64,000 nt of DNA from Saccharothrix sp. HUAS TT1 (GCF_040744945.1 NZ_CP160453.1:7750001-7814000), one strand, 5' to 3'. Shown: positions 34,061-46,365, numbered from the stretch's first letter. Notes: generated by a model from the sequence alone, not told the origin. A program made the numbers and translations.

Positions 34061-35551
34061 TCAGTGGACCGACGAGCGCAGCCGCAGCAGCCCCAGCAGC
34101 CGCGCCACCGCCGTCGCCGCACCCGCCAGCGCCACCACGACCACCGTGATCGTCAACGGCGCGGCGAAGTACGTCAGCTGCTCCCACGTGATGGTCCGCC
34201 CGTTCGTCAGGATCGACAGCAGGTCCGGGAACGCCGCGAGCACGGCCACCGGCGCCAGCAGCGGCAGGAACCGCGGTCCCACCCGCCACGCCGGGGCGTC
34301 CGCGCGACGTCGCGCCCACCGCGCCGACCGCCGCACGCCGAGCACGGCGAGCCCCGCGGCCGCCACCAGGATCAGGCCCAGCACCAGCTCGAACACCTGT
34401 CGACTGCCGCCGGCGGCGTCCGGCTGCCGCCCCTCGCTCAGCGCGATCAGCCCCAGGAGGACGTCGTAGGTGTCGTCGTGCAGCGCCGCGCTGTTGGTGA
34501 GCACCGCGAACCCGTACCCGGTCTCGGGGACGACCGCCTGCACCGCCGAGTAGGTGAACAGGTTGCCGGGGTGCACCAGCGCGCCGCCGTCCTCCGGGAC
34601 CCAGCCCATGGCGTAGTCGTCCACCGCCGAGGGGGTGTGCATCGTGCGCAGCCCTTCCGGCGACACCAGCTGCACGCCGTTCCCGTTCTGGCTGATCAGC
34701 CACCGGCCCATGTCGGCGGCGGTGGTGATGACGCCGCCACCGCCGCTGGAGTCGAGGAACCCGGGCAGCTCCGGGCGGCTCAGCCAGGCGCCGAACACCG
34801 AGTTGTAGCCGTCGGCCGGTCGGACCTCGGCCGCCGACACCGCGCTGCGCCCCATGCCCAGCGGCCCGAACACCTCCGCCCGCAGGTAGTCGCCGAACGA
34901 CCGGCCGCTCGCGACCTCGACCAGGCGGGCGGCCAGGTCGTAGTTGACGTTGCAGTACTCGTAGCGGGCGCCGGGGTCGGCGGCCAGCGCGGCCGGGCGC
35001 AGGCCGTCGGCGTAGTCCGCCAGGGAGGTCGCGGACTCCAGCGCCGTCACGTCGACCGTGGTGTCGGAGAAGCCGGACGTCTGGTTCAGCAGGTGCCGGA
35101 CCGTCACGTCGGCGAACCTCGGGTCGGCCAGGGCGAAACCGGGCAGCTGGTCGGCCACCGGTCGGTCCAACGCGATCCGCCCGTCCTCCACCAGGGTCAT
35201 CACCGCCATGGCGGTGAACGACTTGCTGACCGAGGCGATCCGCATCGGCGTGTCCGCGGTGACCGGCGCGCCCTCGGAGTCCTCGCCGTAACCGGCGGCG
35301 TGCACGACCCGATCGCCCCGGGTCACGACGACCGAGAGGCCGGGCAGACCGGTGTCGGCCACGACTTGGCGCAGGTAGTCGTCGATAGCGGCGGGCGACG
35401 GCTCGGCGGGCGGCGAGGACGCGGCGGTGTACGCGGCGGTGGGCAACGGCGCGGCGGCGCGCACGGCAGTCGGCGACGGCGCGGCGGCGTGTGCGGCCGG
35501 GGTCAGCGCGGTCGCTGCCACGATCACCGCGCCAATCAGGGTTTTCCTCAT
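34061..35551 (-). CDS. Membrane-anchored class C beta-lactamase-like serine hydrolase
   Basis: The 496-residue protein has a signal peptide (about 1-22), an Ala/Pro linker and a beta-lactamase/DD-peptidase domain (about 55-360): SxxK as SVSK in MRIASVSKSFTAMAV, YxN as YCNVNYDLAARL, and a C-terminal PGNLFTYSA block in place of a typical HSG. Four or so membrane helices follow (VFELVLGLILVAAAGLAVLG and later ones). A peptidoglycan, D-amino-acid or lipid ester role is inferred. TAGGTT lies 7 nt before ATG 35551. It is directly upstream of the kinase and response-regulator genes. Confidence 0.85.
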   Translation of the reverse strand: MRKTLIGAVIVAATALTPAAHAAAPSPTAVRAAAPLPTAAYTAASSPPAEPSPAAIDDYLRQVVADTGLPGLSVVVTRGDRVVHAAGYGEDSEGAPVTADTPMRIASVSKSFTAMAVMTLVEDGRIALDRPVADQLPGFALADPRFADVTVRHLLNQTSGFSDTTVDVTALESATSLADYADGLRPAALAADPGARYEYCNVNYDLAARLVEVASGRSFGDYLRAEVFGPLGMGRSAVSAAEVRPADGYNSVFGAWLSRPELPGFLDSSGGGGVITTAADMGRWLISQNGNGVQLVSPEGLRTMHTPSAVDDYAMGWVPEDGGALVHPGNLFTYSAVQAVVPETGYGFAVLTNSAALHDDTYDVLLGLIALSEGRQPDAAGGSRQVFELVLGLILVAAAGLAVLGVRRSARWARRRADAPAWRVGPRFLPLLAPVAVLAAFPDLLSILTNGRTITWEQLTYFAAPLTITVVVVALAGAATAVARLLGLLRLRSSVH

Positions 35552-35704
35552 GCCGGCGAACCTAGGGACCGGTGGCGTGCCCGGGCGTCACGCCGCGGAC
35601 CGGCGCCCACCCCTGACGAAAGTCGGGGGTCGGGGTGGCGCGGGCGGTACGGTGGGAGCACACCGCCTCCCTCGCATCGTCGTGATCACCGGAGGTAGCA
35701 GTTC

Positions 35705-37045
35705 ATGAGGTCTCTCAAACGCGTCGGCCGCGTGCTGACGGCGGTCGCGGTCGCGGCCGCCGGGCTCGCGGTCACCGGTCCGGCCGACGCGGCCCCGCAC
35801 TGGACCCCGCGCCTGGACAACCCGTACCTGGGCGCCCGCCCCTACGTGAACCCGGAGTGGTCCGCGCGGGCCGCCGCCGAACCGGGTGGCGCGGCCGTCG
35901 CGAACCAGCCCACCGGCGTGTGGCTGGACCGCATCGCGTCCGTCGACGGCACGAACGGGAGGATGGGCCTGCGCGCCCACCTGGACGAAGCCCTGCGGCA
36001 ACGCGCGAACCTGGTCCAGCTCGCCCTGTGGAACCTGCCCGGCCGCGACTGCGGCCGGCTCACCACCAACGGTGAGCTGGCCTTCGGCGAACTGCCCCGC
36101 TACAAGCAGGAGTTCATCGACCCGATCGCCGCGATCCTGGCCGACCCGGCGTACGCGCGGCTGCGGATCGTCGCGGTGGTGGAGCCCGACTCGCTGCCGT
36201 TCCTGGTCACGCACACCCTGCCCAGCTCGGAGTACACGCTGAGCTGCGAGCAGGTCAAGGCGGCGGGCTCCTACACCGAGGGCATCGGCTACGCGCTGGC
36301 GAAGTTCGGCGCGATCCGCAACGTCTACAGCTACCTCGACATCGCCCACCACGGCCGGATCGGGTGGGACGACTGGCGCGAGCCGACGCTGCGGCTGCTG
36401 GTGAAGGCGGCGACCTCGGGCGGCAGCGGGTTGGACCGCGTGCACGGCTTCATCGCCAACACCCGCGACTACTCGGCGCTGCGCGAGGTGAACATCGTCA
36501 AGACGGTCATCAACGGCACGCACATCCGGCAGACCAGGTGGGTGGACTGGAACCCGTTCCTCGACGAACTGTCCTTTGTGGAGGCTTTCCGGGCCGAGGC
36601 GGTCGCCGCCGGCTTCCCGGCGCGCGCCGGCGTGCTGGTCGACACCTCGCGCAACGGCTGGGGCGGCCCGAACCGGCCGACCGGACCGGGCCCGGAGACC
36701 ACCGTCGACACCTACGTCGACCAGGGCCGGATCGACCGCCGGCTGCGGATCGGGAACTGGTGCAACCAGACCGGCGCCGGTCTGGGCGAGCGGCCGGTCG
36801 CGGCGCCGGCGCCGAACGTCGACGCGTACGTGTGGATGAAGCCGCCGGGCGAGTCGGACGGCGCCAGCATCCCGCTGCCGATCGGCGACGAGATCCACAA
36901 CCGGATGTGCGACCCCGACTACACCGGTCGGCCGGACTCGACGCCGGACCCGTCCGGGGCGTGGCGGAACGCGCCGCCGGCCGGTCAGTGGCACTCCGCG
37001 CAGTTCCAGGAGCTGCTGCGCAACGCCCACCCGCCGGTCAACTAG
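35705..37045 (+). CDS. Secreted GH6 cellobiohydrolase/endoglucanase-like enzyme
   Basis: The 446-residue enzyme has a signal peptide (about 1-30) and a single GH6 domain: LVQLALWNLPGRDC, IVAVVEPDSLP, YSYLDIAHHGRIGW, LVDTSRNGWGG, GNWCNQTGAGLGERP and DAYVWMKPPGESDG. The Asp residues in these blocks include the family catalytic acid. The long GG/TGPGPETT loop resembles exo-acting members. No carbohydrate-binding module is present, unlike many actinomycete cellulases. It probably hydrolyses beta-1,4-glucan. GGAGG precedes ATG 35705. Confidence 0.93.
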   Translation: MRSLKRVGRVLTAVAVAAAGLAVTGPADAAPHWTPRLDNPYLGARPYVNPEWSARAAAEPGGAAVANQPTGVWLDRIASVDGTNGRMGLRAHLDEALRQRANLVQLALWNLPGRDCGRLTTNGELAFGELPRYKQEFIDPIAAILADPAYARLRIVAVVEPDSLPFLVTHTLPSSEYTLSCEQVKAAGSYTEGIGYALAKFGAIRNVYSYLDIAHHGRIGWDDWREPTLRLLVKAATSGGSGLDRVHGFIANTRDYSALREVNIVKTVINGTHIRQTRWVDWNPFLDELSFVEAFRAEAVAAGFPARAGVLVDTSRNGWGGPNRPTGPGPETTVDTYVDQGRIDRRLRIGNWCNQTGAGLGERPVAAPAPNVDAYVWMKPPGESDGASIPLPIGDEIHNRMCDPDYTGRPDSTPDPSGAWRNAPPAGQWHSAQFQELLRNAHPPVN

Positions 37046-37092
37046 GTCTTCTGCGGATAATCCAGCGCTGTCCCGGTAGCTAGACTGGGGCC

Positions 37093-37581
37093 ATGTCCGC
37101 CATGGCCCCAGCCCGCACCGAGTCCGACCTGTCGTTCCTCCTGGACCACACCGGGCACGTGCTGCGCACCCGGATGGCGGCGGCGCTGGCCGAGATCGGG
37201 CTGACCGCGCGCATGCACTGCGTGCTCGTGCACGCCCTCCAGCAGGAGCGCACGCAGATCCAGCTGGCCGAGCTGGGCGACATGGACAAGACCACGATGG
37301 TGGTCACCGTCGACGCGCTGGAGAAGGCCGGCCTCGCCGAGCGCCGGCCTTCCGGCACCGACCGGCGGGCCCGGATCGTCGCCGTCACCGAGAAGGGCGC
37401 CGAGCTGGCCGAGCGGAGCCAGGCGGTGGTCGACGGCGTGCACCGGGACGCCCTGGGCTCGCTGCCCGACGAGGACCGCGACGCGCTGCTGCACGCGCTG
37501 AACCTGCTGGCCACCGGGCACCTGTCCACCCCCGTGCCGGCTCCCCAGACGGCTCGCCGGGCCCGCGAGGGCAGCCGGTAA
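37093..37581 (+). CDS. MarR family transcriptional regulator
   Basis: The 162-residue protein has the MarR winged helix (LAELGDMDKTTMVVTVDALEKAGL and the wing RRPSGTDRRARIVAVTEKG) flanked by dimerisation helices. A TAGACT box ends 6 nt before ATG 37093. It precedes an EmrB/QacA-type exporter gene by 73 bp on the same strand and is the likely repressor of that exporter. Confidence 0.92.
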   Translation: MSAMAPARTESDLSFLLDHTGHVLRTRMAAALAEIGLTARMHCVLVHALQQERTQIQLAELGDMDKTTMVVTVDALEKAGLAERRPSGTDRRARIVAVTEKGAELAERSQAVVDGVHRDALGSLPDEDRDALLHALNLLATGHLSTPVPAPQTARRAREGSR

Positions 37582-37593
37582 GTCCGAGAGGGA

Positions 37594-37622
37594 TTGTCTA
37601 CAACAAAACCATCCGCTACGGT
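37594..37622 (+). promoter_or_regulatory. Promoter of the DHA2 exporter with MarR-like palindrome
   Basis: TTGTCT (-35, 37594-37599) and TACGGT (-10, 37617-37622) are 17 bp apart. The -35 overlaps the palindrome TTGT-ct-ACAA (37594-37603). Confidence 0.5.
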
Positions 37623-37654
37623 TCCTCCTGCACCCACCGGGACAGGAGAGACCG

Positions 37655-39070
37655 ATGCCGCCCACGCTCGAAACGCCCCGCGCGAACCGCTGGTCCGCGC
37701 TGGTCGTGCTGTCCGCCGCGATGCTGATGACCGTCCTCGACGGCAGCATCGTCACCGTGGCCATGTCCGCCATCCAGGCCGACCTCGGCTTCTCCCCCGC
37801 CGGCCTGAGCTGGACGGTGAACGCCTACCTGATCGCGTTCGGCGGCCTGCTGCTGCTCGCCGGGCGGCTCGGTGACCTGGTCGGCCGCAGGACCGTGTTC
37901 CTGGTCGGGAACGCCGTGTTCACCGCCGCGTCGCTGCTGGCGGGCGCGGCCACCACCCCCGGCCTGCTGATCGCCGCCCGGTTCCTCCAGGGCGCGGGCA
38001 GCGCGATGGCCTCGGCGGTCGTGCTCGGCATCCTGGTCACGCTGTTCACCGACCCGGCGGAGCGGGCCAGGGCGATCGGCGTCTTCAGCTTCACCGGCGC
38101 GGCGGGCGCGTCCCTCGGCCAGGTGCTCGGCGGCGTCCTCACCGACGCGCTGAGCTGGCACTGGATCTTCTTCATCAACCTGCCCATCGGCGTGGCCACC
38201 GTGCTGCTGGCGATCCGGGTGCTGCCGGCCGACCGCGGCACGGGCCTGGCCGCCGGGGCCGACGTGCTCGGCGCGGCACTGGTCACCAGCGGCCTGATGC
38301 TCGGCATCTACACCGTCGTCAAGGTCGAGGAGCACGGCTGGACCGGTGCGCGCACGCTCGGCCTCGGCGCGCTGTCGGCCGCGCTGCTGGCCGCGTTCAC
38401 CGCCCGCCAGGCCCGCGCGCGGACGCCCTTGATGCCGTTGCGGGTCCTGCGCTCGCGCACCGTGGTCGGGGCGAACCTGGTGCAGGTGCTCACGCTGTCC
38501 GCGATGTTCGCCTTCCAGGTCATCGTCGCGCTCTACATGCAGGAGGTGCTCGCCTACGGCGCGCTGGCCACCGGCCTGGCGATGCTGCCGGCGGCAGTCG
38601 CGATCGGTGGGGTGTCGCTGTTCGCCTCGGCCAGGCTGAACACCCGGTTCGGTGAGCGCGCGGTGCTGCTGGCCGGACTCGCGCTGCTGTTCGGGGCGAT
38701 GCTGAAGCTCACCGCCGTGCCGGTGCGCGCCGACTACGCCACCGACCTGCTGCCGGTCATGCTGCTGGTCGCGGGCGCCGGGCTGGTGCTGCCCGCCCTG
38801 GCGTCGCTGGGCATGTCCGGCGCCGGGCCGGACGACGCGGGCCTGGTGTCCGGGCTGTTCAACACCACGCAGCAGGTCGGCATGGCGGTGGGCGTCGCCG
38901 TGCTGTCCACGCTGGCCGCCGCCCGGACCGGGGCGGACCTGGCGGCCGGCGTCGCCGAACCGGCCGCGCTCACCGCCGGCTACCGCGTCGCCTTCACCGT
39001 CGCCGCGGGCCTGCTGGCCGCCGCGTTCCTGGCCGCGCTGGTCGTGCTGCGCAAGCCGTCCCGCCCCTGA
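37655..39070 (+). CDS. MFS drug exporter, DHA2 (EmrB/QacA) family
   Basis: The 471-residue protein has 14 predicted membrane helices, the DHA2 motif C region (GGVLTDALSWHWIFFINLPIG) and motif A (GRLGDLVGRRTVFLVG). The TM1 motif MTVLDGSIVTVAM, with its acidic residue, indicates proton-coupled efflux of organic cations or other drugs. AGGAGA lies six bases before ATG 37655. The MarR gene upstream probably controls it. Confidence 0.93.
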   Translation: MPPTLETPRANRWSALVVLSAAMLMTVLDGSIVTVAMSAIQADLGFSPAGLSWTVNAYLIAFGGLLLLAGRLGDLVGRRTVFLVGNAVFTAASLLAGAATTPGLLIAARFLQGAGSAMASAVVLGILVTLFTDPAERARAIGVFSFTGAAGASLGQVLGGVLTDALSWHWIFFINLPIGVATVLLAIRVLPADRGTGLAAGADVLGAALVTSGLMLGIYTVVKVEEHGWTGARTLGLGALSAALLAAFTARQARARTPLMPLRVLRSRTVVGANLVQVLTLSAMFAFQVIVALYMQEVLAYGALATGLAMLPAAVAIGGVSLFASARLNTRFGERAVLLAGLALLFGAMLKLTAVPVRADYATDLLPVMLLVAGAGLVLPALASLGMSGAGPDDAGLVSGLFNTTQQVGMAVGVAVLSTLAAARTGADLAAGVAEPAALTAGYRVAFTVAAGLLAAAFLAALVVLRKPSRP

Positions 39071-39137
39071 CCACGCCCGCCCACGGCGTGTGAGCAGCGG
39101 CACGCGTCGGGGGTTCGGGCTGGACGTGCTCGGGCGG

Positions 39138-39157
39138 TAAAATCGTTTCAGTAGCTA
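39138..39157 (+). promoter_or_regulatory. Putative promoter and TAGCTA site of the second MFS gene
   Basis: TAAAAT (39138-39143) is a good -10 box. TAGCTA (39152-39157) also occurs before the MarR gene at 37076-37081 and may be a shared operator core. Confidence 0.35.
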
Positions 39158-39213
39158 AGCAACCAGTCGCGCGGTCACTGTCGACTCGGGACAGAGGATC
39201 AGGAGCGACGCAC

Positions 39214-40416
39214 ATGACGGCGACCGTCGAACCCACCGCGACCCGCCGCCGGGGGAAGAACGGCGGCGCGGCCATGGTCGCGCTCGCGCTGGGCGGCTTC
39301 GGCATCGGGACGACCGAGTTCGCCACCATGGGGCTGCTGCCGCAGGTGGCGGCCACGTTCGACATCTCCATCCCGACCGCGGGCCACGCGATCAGCCTCT
39401 ACGCGCTCGGCGTCGTGGTCGGCGCGCCGCTCATCGCCGGGCTGGCCGCGAAGCTGCCGCGCAAGGGCCTGCTGATCGCCCTGGCCGTCGCGCTCGCCCT
39501 CGGCAACGGGCTGTCCGCCGTCGCGCCGAACACCGGGCTGCTGATGGTCGCCCGGTTCGTGGCCGGGCTGCCGCACGGCGCGTTCTTCGGCATCGCGGCG
39601 GTCGTCGCGACCACGCTGGTGCCACCGGAGCGCCGCGGCACGGCGGTCGCCCGGATCATGGTCGGCCTGACCGTCGCCAACCTGGTCGGCGTGCCGGTCG
39701 CCACCGCCGCCGGTCAGCAGATCGGGTGGCGGGTCGCCTACCTCGCGGTGGCGGTGATCGAGGTCGTGACGGCGTTGGCGGTGGCCAGGTGGCTGCCCCG
39801 CGTCCCGGCGCCCCGCAACGCGAGCGTGGCCGCCGAGCTGAGCGCGTTCCGCCGTCCGCAGGTGTGGTTCGCGCTGGTCACCGGCATGGTCGGGTTCGGC
39901 GGCATGTTCGCCGTCTACTCCTACATCTCGCCGATCACCACCGAGGTCACCGCCCTGTCCGCGTCCGCCGTGCCGTGGGTGCTCGCGGTGTTCGGGCTCG
40001 GGATGACGCTCGGCGCCACCGTCGGCGGCCGGTTCGTCGACCGCTCGGTGATGGGGACGGTGTTCGGCGGGCTGGTCGCGGTGACGGTGGTGCTGGTGGT
40101 GTTCGCGCTGACCGCCACCTCGCCGGTGATGGCGTTCGGCACGGTGTTCCTGCTCGGGCTCGTGTCGCAGGTGCTGGCGTCGGCGTTGCAGGTGCGGCTG
40201 ATGGACGCCTCGCCGGACGCGCCGTCGCTCGCGTCGTCGTCCAACCACTCGGCGTTGAACATCGCCAACGGCGCCGGCGCGTGGCTGGGCGGGCTGGCGA
40301 TCGGCGCGGGCTGGGGCTTCACGTCGACCGCCTGGGTCGGGGTGGCGCTGAGCCTGGCCGGGCTGGCGGTGGCCGCCCTGTCGGTCGTGGTCGACCGCCG
40401 CCGCGTGCCCGCCTGA
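39214..40416 (+). CDS. MFS exporter, DHA1 (AraJ/Cmx-like) family
   Basis: The 400-residue protein has 12 predicted helices with family motifs GIGTTEFATMGLLPQVA, LYALGVVVGAPLIAGL and LPHGAFFGIAAVVATTLVPPERRG. It resembles AraJ- and Cmx-type exporters of sugars, amino acids or chloramphenicol. AGGAG precedes ATG 39214. It follows the MarR/DHA2 pair but has its own promoter. Confidence 0.92.
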   Translation: MTATVEPTATRRRGKNGGAAMVALALGGFGIGTTEFATMGLLPQVAATFDISIPTAGHAISLYALGVVVGAPLIAGLAAKLPRKGLLIALAVALALGNGLSAVAPNTGLLMVARFVAGLPHGAFFGIAAVVATTLVPPERRGTAVARIMVGLTVANLVGVPVATAAGQQIGWRVAYLAVAVIEVVTALAVARWLPRVPAPRNASVAAELSAFRRPQVWFALVTGMVGFGGMFAVYSYISPITTEVTALSASAVPWVLAVFGLGMTLGATVGGRFVDRSVMGTVFGGLVAVTVVLVVFALTATSPVMAFGTVFLLGLVSQVLASALQVRLMDASPDAPSLASSSNHSALNIANGAGAWLGGLAIGAGWGFTSTAWVGVALSLAGLAVAALSVVVDRRRVPA

Positions 40417-40443
40417 TCCGAACCGGCGCACCGCGGTCGCGCG

Positions 40444-40956
40444 TCAGGTGATGTCCAGGGACGAAGCGCGGTCGTAGAACCCCATGTAGCTCAGGTCGGG
40501 GTTCGCCCCCGTCCACGGGGAAACCGCCCCCGAGTACCCCACCCCGTCGAAGAACTGGACGACGCAACCGTTGTAGACCTTGACCGAGCTGATGGAGTTG
40601 TTCAGCGTCGCGCCCGCACTCCCGTCGGGCAACCGGTAGCGCAGCTTCGTCAGGTCGGGCAGCTTCTTGCCCTCGTTGTCGATCGCCAGGGTGCACGCGC
40701 TCGACCCGCCGATCTCCAGGACGCCGGCGCCGGTGTTGTAGTTGACCCAGTTCACGACGTGGATGTAGTCGACCTGCGCGAGCGCCGCCTTGCGCTGCGC
40801 CAACGCGTGGTGGGAGTAGAAGCACTCGCCGGCGTCCGCGGACAGGTTGTAGTTGCAGTACTTCGCTGCCGCCGAAGCCGATGGCGCCGCCACGACCAGA
40901 GCGGCCACGGCGACGACGGACGTGGACAGTGCCGCCACCACTTCACGGAATGCCAT
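40444..40956 (-). CDS. Secreted beta/gamma-crystallin-like protein
   Basis: The 170-residue precursor has a signal peptide (about 1-29, ending ASA). The C-terminal third contains a crystallin-type motif (ISSVKVYNGCVVQFFDGVGYSG with DRASSLDI). The middle has several cysteines in CNYNLSADAGECF and CTLAIDNEGKK. Proteins of this type in actinomycetes include small protease inhibitors and calcium-binding lectin-like proteins. The function is unknown. The gene is convergent with the MFS gene, 27 bp away. Confidence 0.7.
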   Translation of the reverse strand: MAFREVVAALSTSVVAVAALVVAAPSASAAAKYCNYNLSADAGECFYSHHALAQRKAALAQVDYIHVVNWVNYNTGAGVLEIGGSSACTLAIDNEGKKLPDLTKLRYRLPDGSAGATLNNSISSVKVYNGCVVQFFDGVGYSGAVSPWTGANPDLSYMGFYDRASSLDIT

Positions 40957-41103
40957 GACCGCTCCCCTGGTCGAATATCGGCAGCGTAACGCCCGCTCAG
41001 CGCAGGGTAATCGTCCGACGGGGGGAGTTCGGCGAAGACCCTCGCCGGTTTTCCCGGGTTCGACTTCCGCTCGGCGTTCCCGGTGATGTCGTGCGGGTCC
41101 GCG

Positions 41104-41142
41104 GCCGGCGCTTGGCCCCGAGCGCCGGGACCAAGCGCCGGC
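41104..41142 (-). terminator. Hairpin terminator after the alpha/beta hydrolase gene
   Basis: A 12-bp perfect stem (GCCGGCGCTTGG / CCAAGCGCCGGC) with a 15-nt loop lies 4 nt beyond the stop at 41147. Confidence 0.65.
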
Positions 41143-41146
41143 ACGG

Positions 41147-41956
41147 TCAGCCCAGCACCTCCCGCAGCCGGGCGGCGAAGCGGGTCGGGTCGTCGGCGAA
41201 CCCGAGGTGCCCGCCGGGGAACCTGGTCGGCTCGACGCCCAGCCCCGCGGCCAACGCCTCCGACGTGCGCTCGCACAGCTCGCCGCCCGAGTCCTCGCCG
41301 ATGCCGACCACGATCCGGGTCGACGCCGACCGCAGCGCCTCGAAGTCCGGCACCCAGCGCACGGTCGGCCGCAGCATGTGCTCGTACTGGAAGCGCTCGT
41401 CGGCGAGGTCCTGCGGGTCGCGCTCCCCGCCGAACACGTGCTCGACCACCTCGTCGGGCATCCGGATGTTCGCGATGGCCATGAACTGCCGCCACGCGCC
41501 GACCGGGTCGCCGGACCGGTAGGTCGCGATCATCTCGTCGGTGCGCCGGAGCAGGTCCTCGCCGTCCGCCACCAGCCGGTCCAGCGGCGGCTCGTGCGGG
41601 ATCGCCGTGCGCACCAGGTCCGGGCGCGCCTGCACGAGCGCCAGCACGGTGACCGCGCCGCCGCTGGAGCCCAGGACCGTCGCCGGGCCCGCGTCCAGGT
41701 GAGTGATGAGCCGGACCAGGTCGTCGGCGCGCAGCTCGACCGTCGCGTCCCGGTCCGGGTCGTCCACCCGGCTGCGGAAGATGCCGCGCGGGTCGGTGGT
41801 CAGCACGGTGTGGTCGACCGCGAGCAGGTCGGCCAGCGGCTCGAACGCCCTGGCGTCCATCGGCGCGGCCACCAGCGCGACGAGCGGACCCCGGCCGCGC
41901 ACCTCGTAGTGCAGCAGCGCGTCCGGCACGCGCAGGGTGTCGGCGGTGCGGGTCAT
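41147..41956 (-). CDS. Alpha/beta hydrolase
   Basis: The 269-residue enzyme has the alpha/beta-hydrolase fold: oxyanion region (VALVAAPMDARAFEPLADLL), nucleophile elbow GSSGGA (Ser) and the C-terminal catalytic His in PGGHLGFADDP; the acid is probably in IVVGIGEDSGGE. The substrate is unknown. AGGAGG precedes ATG 41956. It is divergent from an ECF sigma-factor gene; hydrolase/sigma pairs of this type are frequent in actinomycetes, so the sigma factor may control it. Confidence 0.9.
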   Translation of the reverse strand: MTRTADTLRVPDALLHYEVRGRGPLVALVAAPMDARAFEPLADLLAVDHTVLTTDPRGIFRSRVDDPDRDATVELRADDLVRLITHLDAGPATVLGSSGGAVTVLALVQARPDLVRTAIPHEPPLDRLVADGEDLLRRTDEMIATYRSGDPVGAWRQFMAIANIRMPDEVVEHVFGGERDPQDLADERFQYEHMLRPTVRWVPDFEALRSASTRIVVGIGEDSGGELCERTSEALAAGLGVEPTRFPGGHLGFADDPTRFAARLREVLG

Positions 41957-42032
41957 GGTGGAACCTCCTGGAACTCCGCTGGACTGCTCGATCGCCGGTG
42001 GTGACTCCCGCCGTGGGGCAGAATCGTCGCTC

Positions 42033-43058
42033 GTGGACGAACAACTTCCGGCGGCGGTGGAGGACCCCGACCTGGACCGGGCGCGCGGGGGCGACGCCGC
42101 CGCGTTCACCCGCCTCGTCGCACCGCTGCGCCGCGAGCTGCACGCCCACTGCTACCGCGTGCTCGGCTCCACCCACGACGCCGACGACGCCCTCCAGGAC
42201 GCGCTGCTGCGCGCGTGGCGCGGGCTGGACCGCTTCGAGGGCCGCAGTTCACTGCGGTCCTGGCTGTACACAGTGGCCACCCACACGTGCCTGGACGCCG
42301 TGCGCAGCCGCGGCCGGCGGGCGCTGCCGGTCGACCTGGGACCGTCCAGCGACCGCGCCGTGCTCGACGACGCGCCGCTGACCGACGTGGCGTGGCTCGG
42401 GCCGTACCCGGACGCGGGCCTGGTCGACAGCGGGCCCGCCGGGCGGTACGCGCAGCGCGAGGCGGTGGAGCTGGCCTTCGTCGCCGCGCTGCAGCACCTG
42501 CCGGGCAACCAGCGGGCGGCGCTGCTGCTGTTCGAGGTGCTGGGCTTCCCGGTCGCCGAGATCGCCGGGATGATGGGCACCACGACCACGTCGGTGAACT
42601 CCGCGCTGGCGCGGGCGCGCCGGGTCGTCGCGGACAGGGTGCCGCCGAGCACGCAGCAGCGGGCGTTGCGCGCGCTGGACGACGCGCGCCTGAAGCAGGT
42701 CGTGACCGACTTCGCCACCGCGCTGGAACGCGGCGACGCCGACGCCCTGGTCGCGCTGCTCACCGAGGACGTCACCTGGTCCATGCCGCCGCTGCCGCAC
42801 TGGTACCGCGGCATCGAGGCGGTCACCGACTTCGTCGCGCGGGTGCCCACCTCCGCCTGCCCGCCGTGGCGGCACCTGCCCACCGGCGCCAACGGCCAGC
42901 CCGCCGTCGCCTGCTACCTGTGGGACGAGGGCGCGGGCGCGCACCTGGCGTGGTCGATCAACGTGCTGACCCTGCGCGGGCACCTGATCCGCGAGGTCAC
43001 GTCGTTCGTCGGCGCGGAGCACTTCCCGGCCTTCGACCTGCCCGCTTCGCTGCCGTGA
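42033..43058 (+). CDS. ECF-like sigma-70 factor with SnoaL-type C-terminal domain
   Basis: The 341-residue protein has sigma region 2 (HCYRVLGSTHDADDALQDALLRAWRGLDRFEG, given as landmarks YRVLGSTHDADDALQD and AWRGLDRFEGRSS) and region 4 (LPGNQRAALLLFEVLGFPVAEIA). A C-terminal SnoaL-like domain (DFATALERGDADALVALLTEDVTWSMPP) marks the large ECF class whose activity is modulated by that domain. No anti-sigma gene adjoins it. CAGAAT lies 8 nt before GTG 42033. The likely targets include the divergent hydrolase. Confidence 0.9.
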   Translation: MDEQLPAAVEDPDLDRARGGDAAAFTRLVAPLRRELHAHCYRVLGSTHDADDALQDALLRAWRGLDRFEGRSSLRSWLYTVATHTCLDAVRSRGRRALPVDLGPSSDRAVLDDAPLTDVAWLGPYPDAGLVDSGPAGRYAQREAVELAFVAALQHLPGNQRAALLLFEVLGFPVAEIAGMMGTTTTSVNSALARARRVVADRVPPSTQQRALRALDDARLKQVVTDFATALERGDADALVALLTEDVTWSMPPLPHWYRGIEAVTDFVARVPTSACPPWRHLPTGANGQPAVACYLWDEGAGAHLAWSINVLTLRGHLIREVTSFVGAEHFPAFDLPASLP

Positions 43059-43087
43059 CCGGCCGTCCGTGTGGCACGATCGCCAAG

Positions 43088-43531
<444 letters not shown>

Positions 43532-43536
43532 TCGCC

Positions 43537-43947
43537 ATGGACATCACCATTCACCAGACCTTCCTCCCCCAGGACGACCCGGAGGCCGCCCTCGGCTTCT
43601 ACCGCGACGCCCTCGGCTTCGAGGTGCGCAACGACGTCGGCTACGAGGGCCTGCGCTGGATCACCGTCGGCCCGGTCGGCCAGCCCGGCACGTCCGTCGT
43701 GCTGCACCCGCCCGCCGTCGACCCCGGCATCACCGAGGAGGAGCGCCGCACCGTCGTCGAGATGATGGCCAAGGGCACCTACGCCGCCATCAACCTCGCC
43801 ACCAAGGACCTCGACGGCACGTTCGCGAAGCTAGCGGCGAGCGGCGCGGACGTCGTCCAGGAACCGACCGAGCAGCCCTACGGCGTGCGCGACTGCGCCT
43901 TCCGCGATCCCGCCGGCAACCTGGTCCGGGTCCAAGAACTGCGCTGA
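43537..43947 (+). CDS. VOC (glyoxalase/bleomycin-resistance-like) family protein
   Basis: The 136-residue protein has a two-repeat VOC fold ([20 protein letters not shown] and [21 protein letters not shown]). Conserved acidic and His residues suggest a metal-dependent or drug-binding role, for example sequestration of an antibiotic. TAGCGT at 43524-43529 lies 7 nt before ATG 43537, which decides this start; GTG 43528 overlaps the AraC stop and is an alternative. The group AraC-VOC-UvrA-like suggests a stress or drug-protection operon. Confidence 0.88.
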   Translation: MDITIHQTFLPQDDPEAALGFYRDALGFEVRNDVGYEGLRWITVGPVGQPGTSVVLHPPAVDPGITEEERRTVVEMMAKGTYAAINLATKDLDGTFAKLAASGADVVQEPTEQPYGVRDCAFRDPAGNLVRVQELR

Positions 43948-43992
43948 GTCCGGACGGACCACGCCGCACCGAGCACAACAGATGGAGACACG

Positions 43993-46359
<2,367 letters not shown>

Positions 46360-46365
46360 ACCCGC

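Noticed and set aside
36000..37045. Search for a carbohydrate-binding module on the GH6 enzyme
   Set aside because: The reading frame ends directly after the catalytic domain and no CBM or linker is visible.
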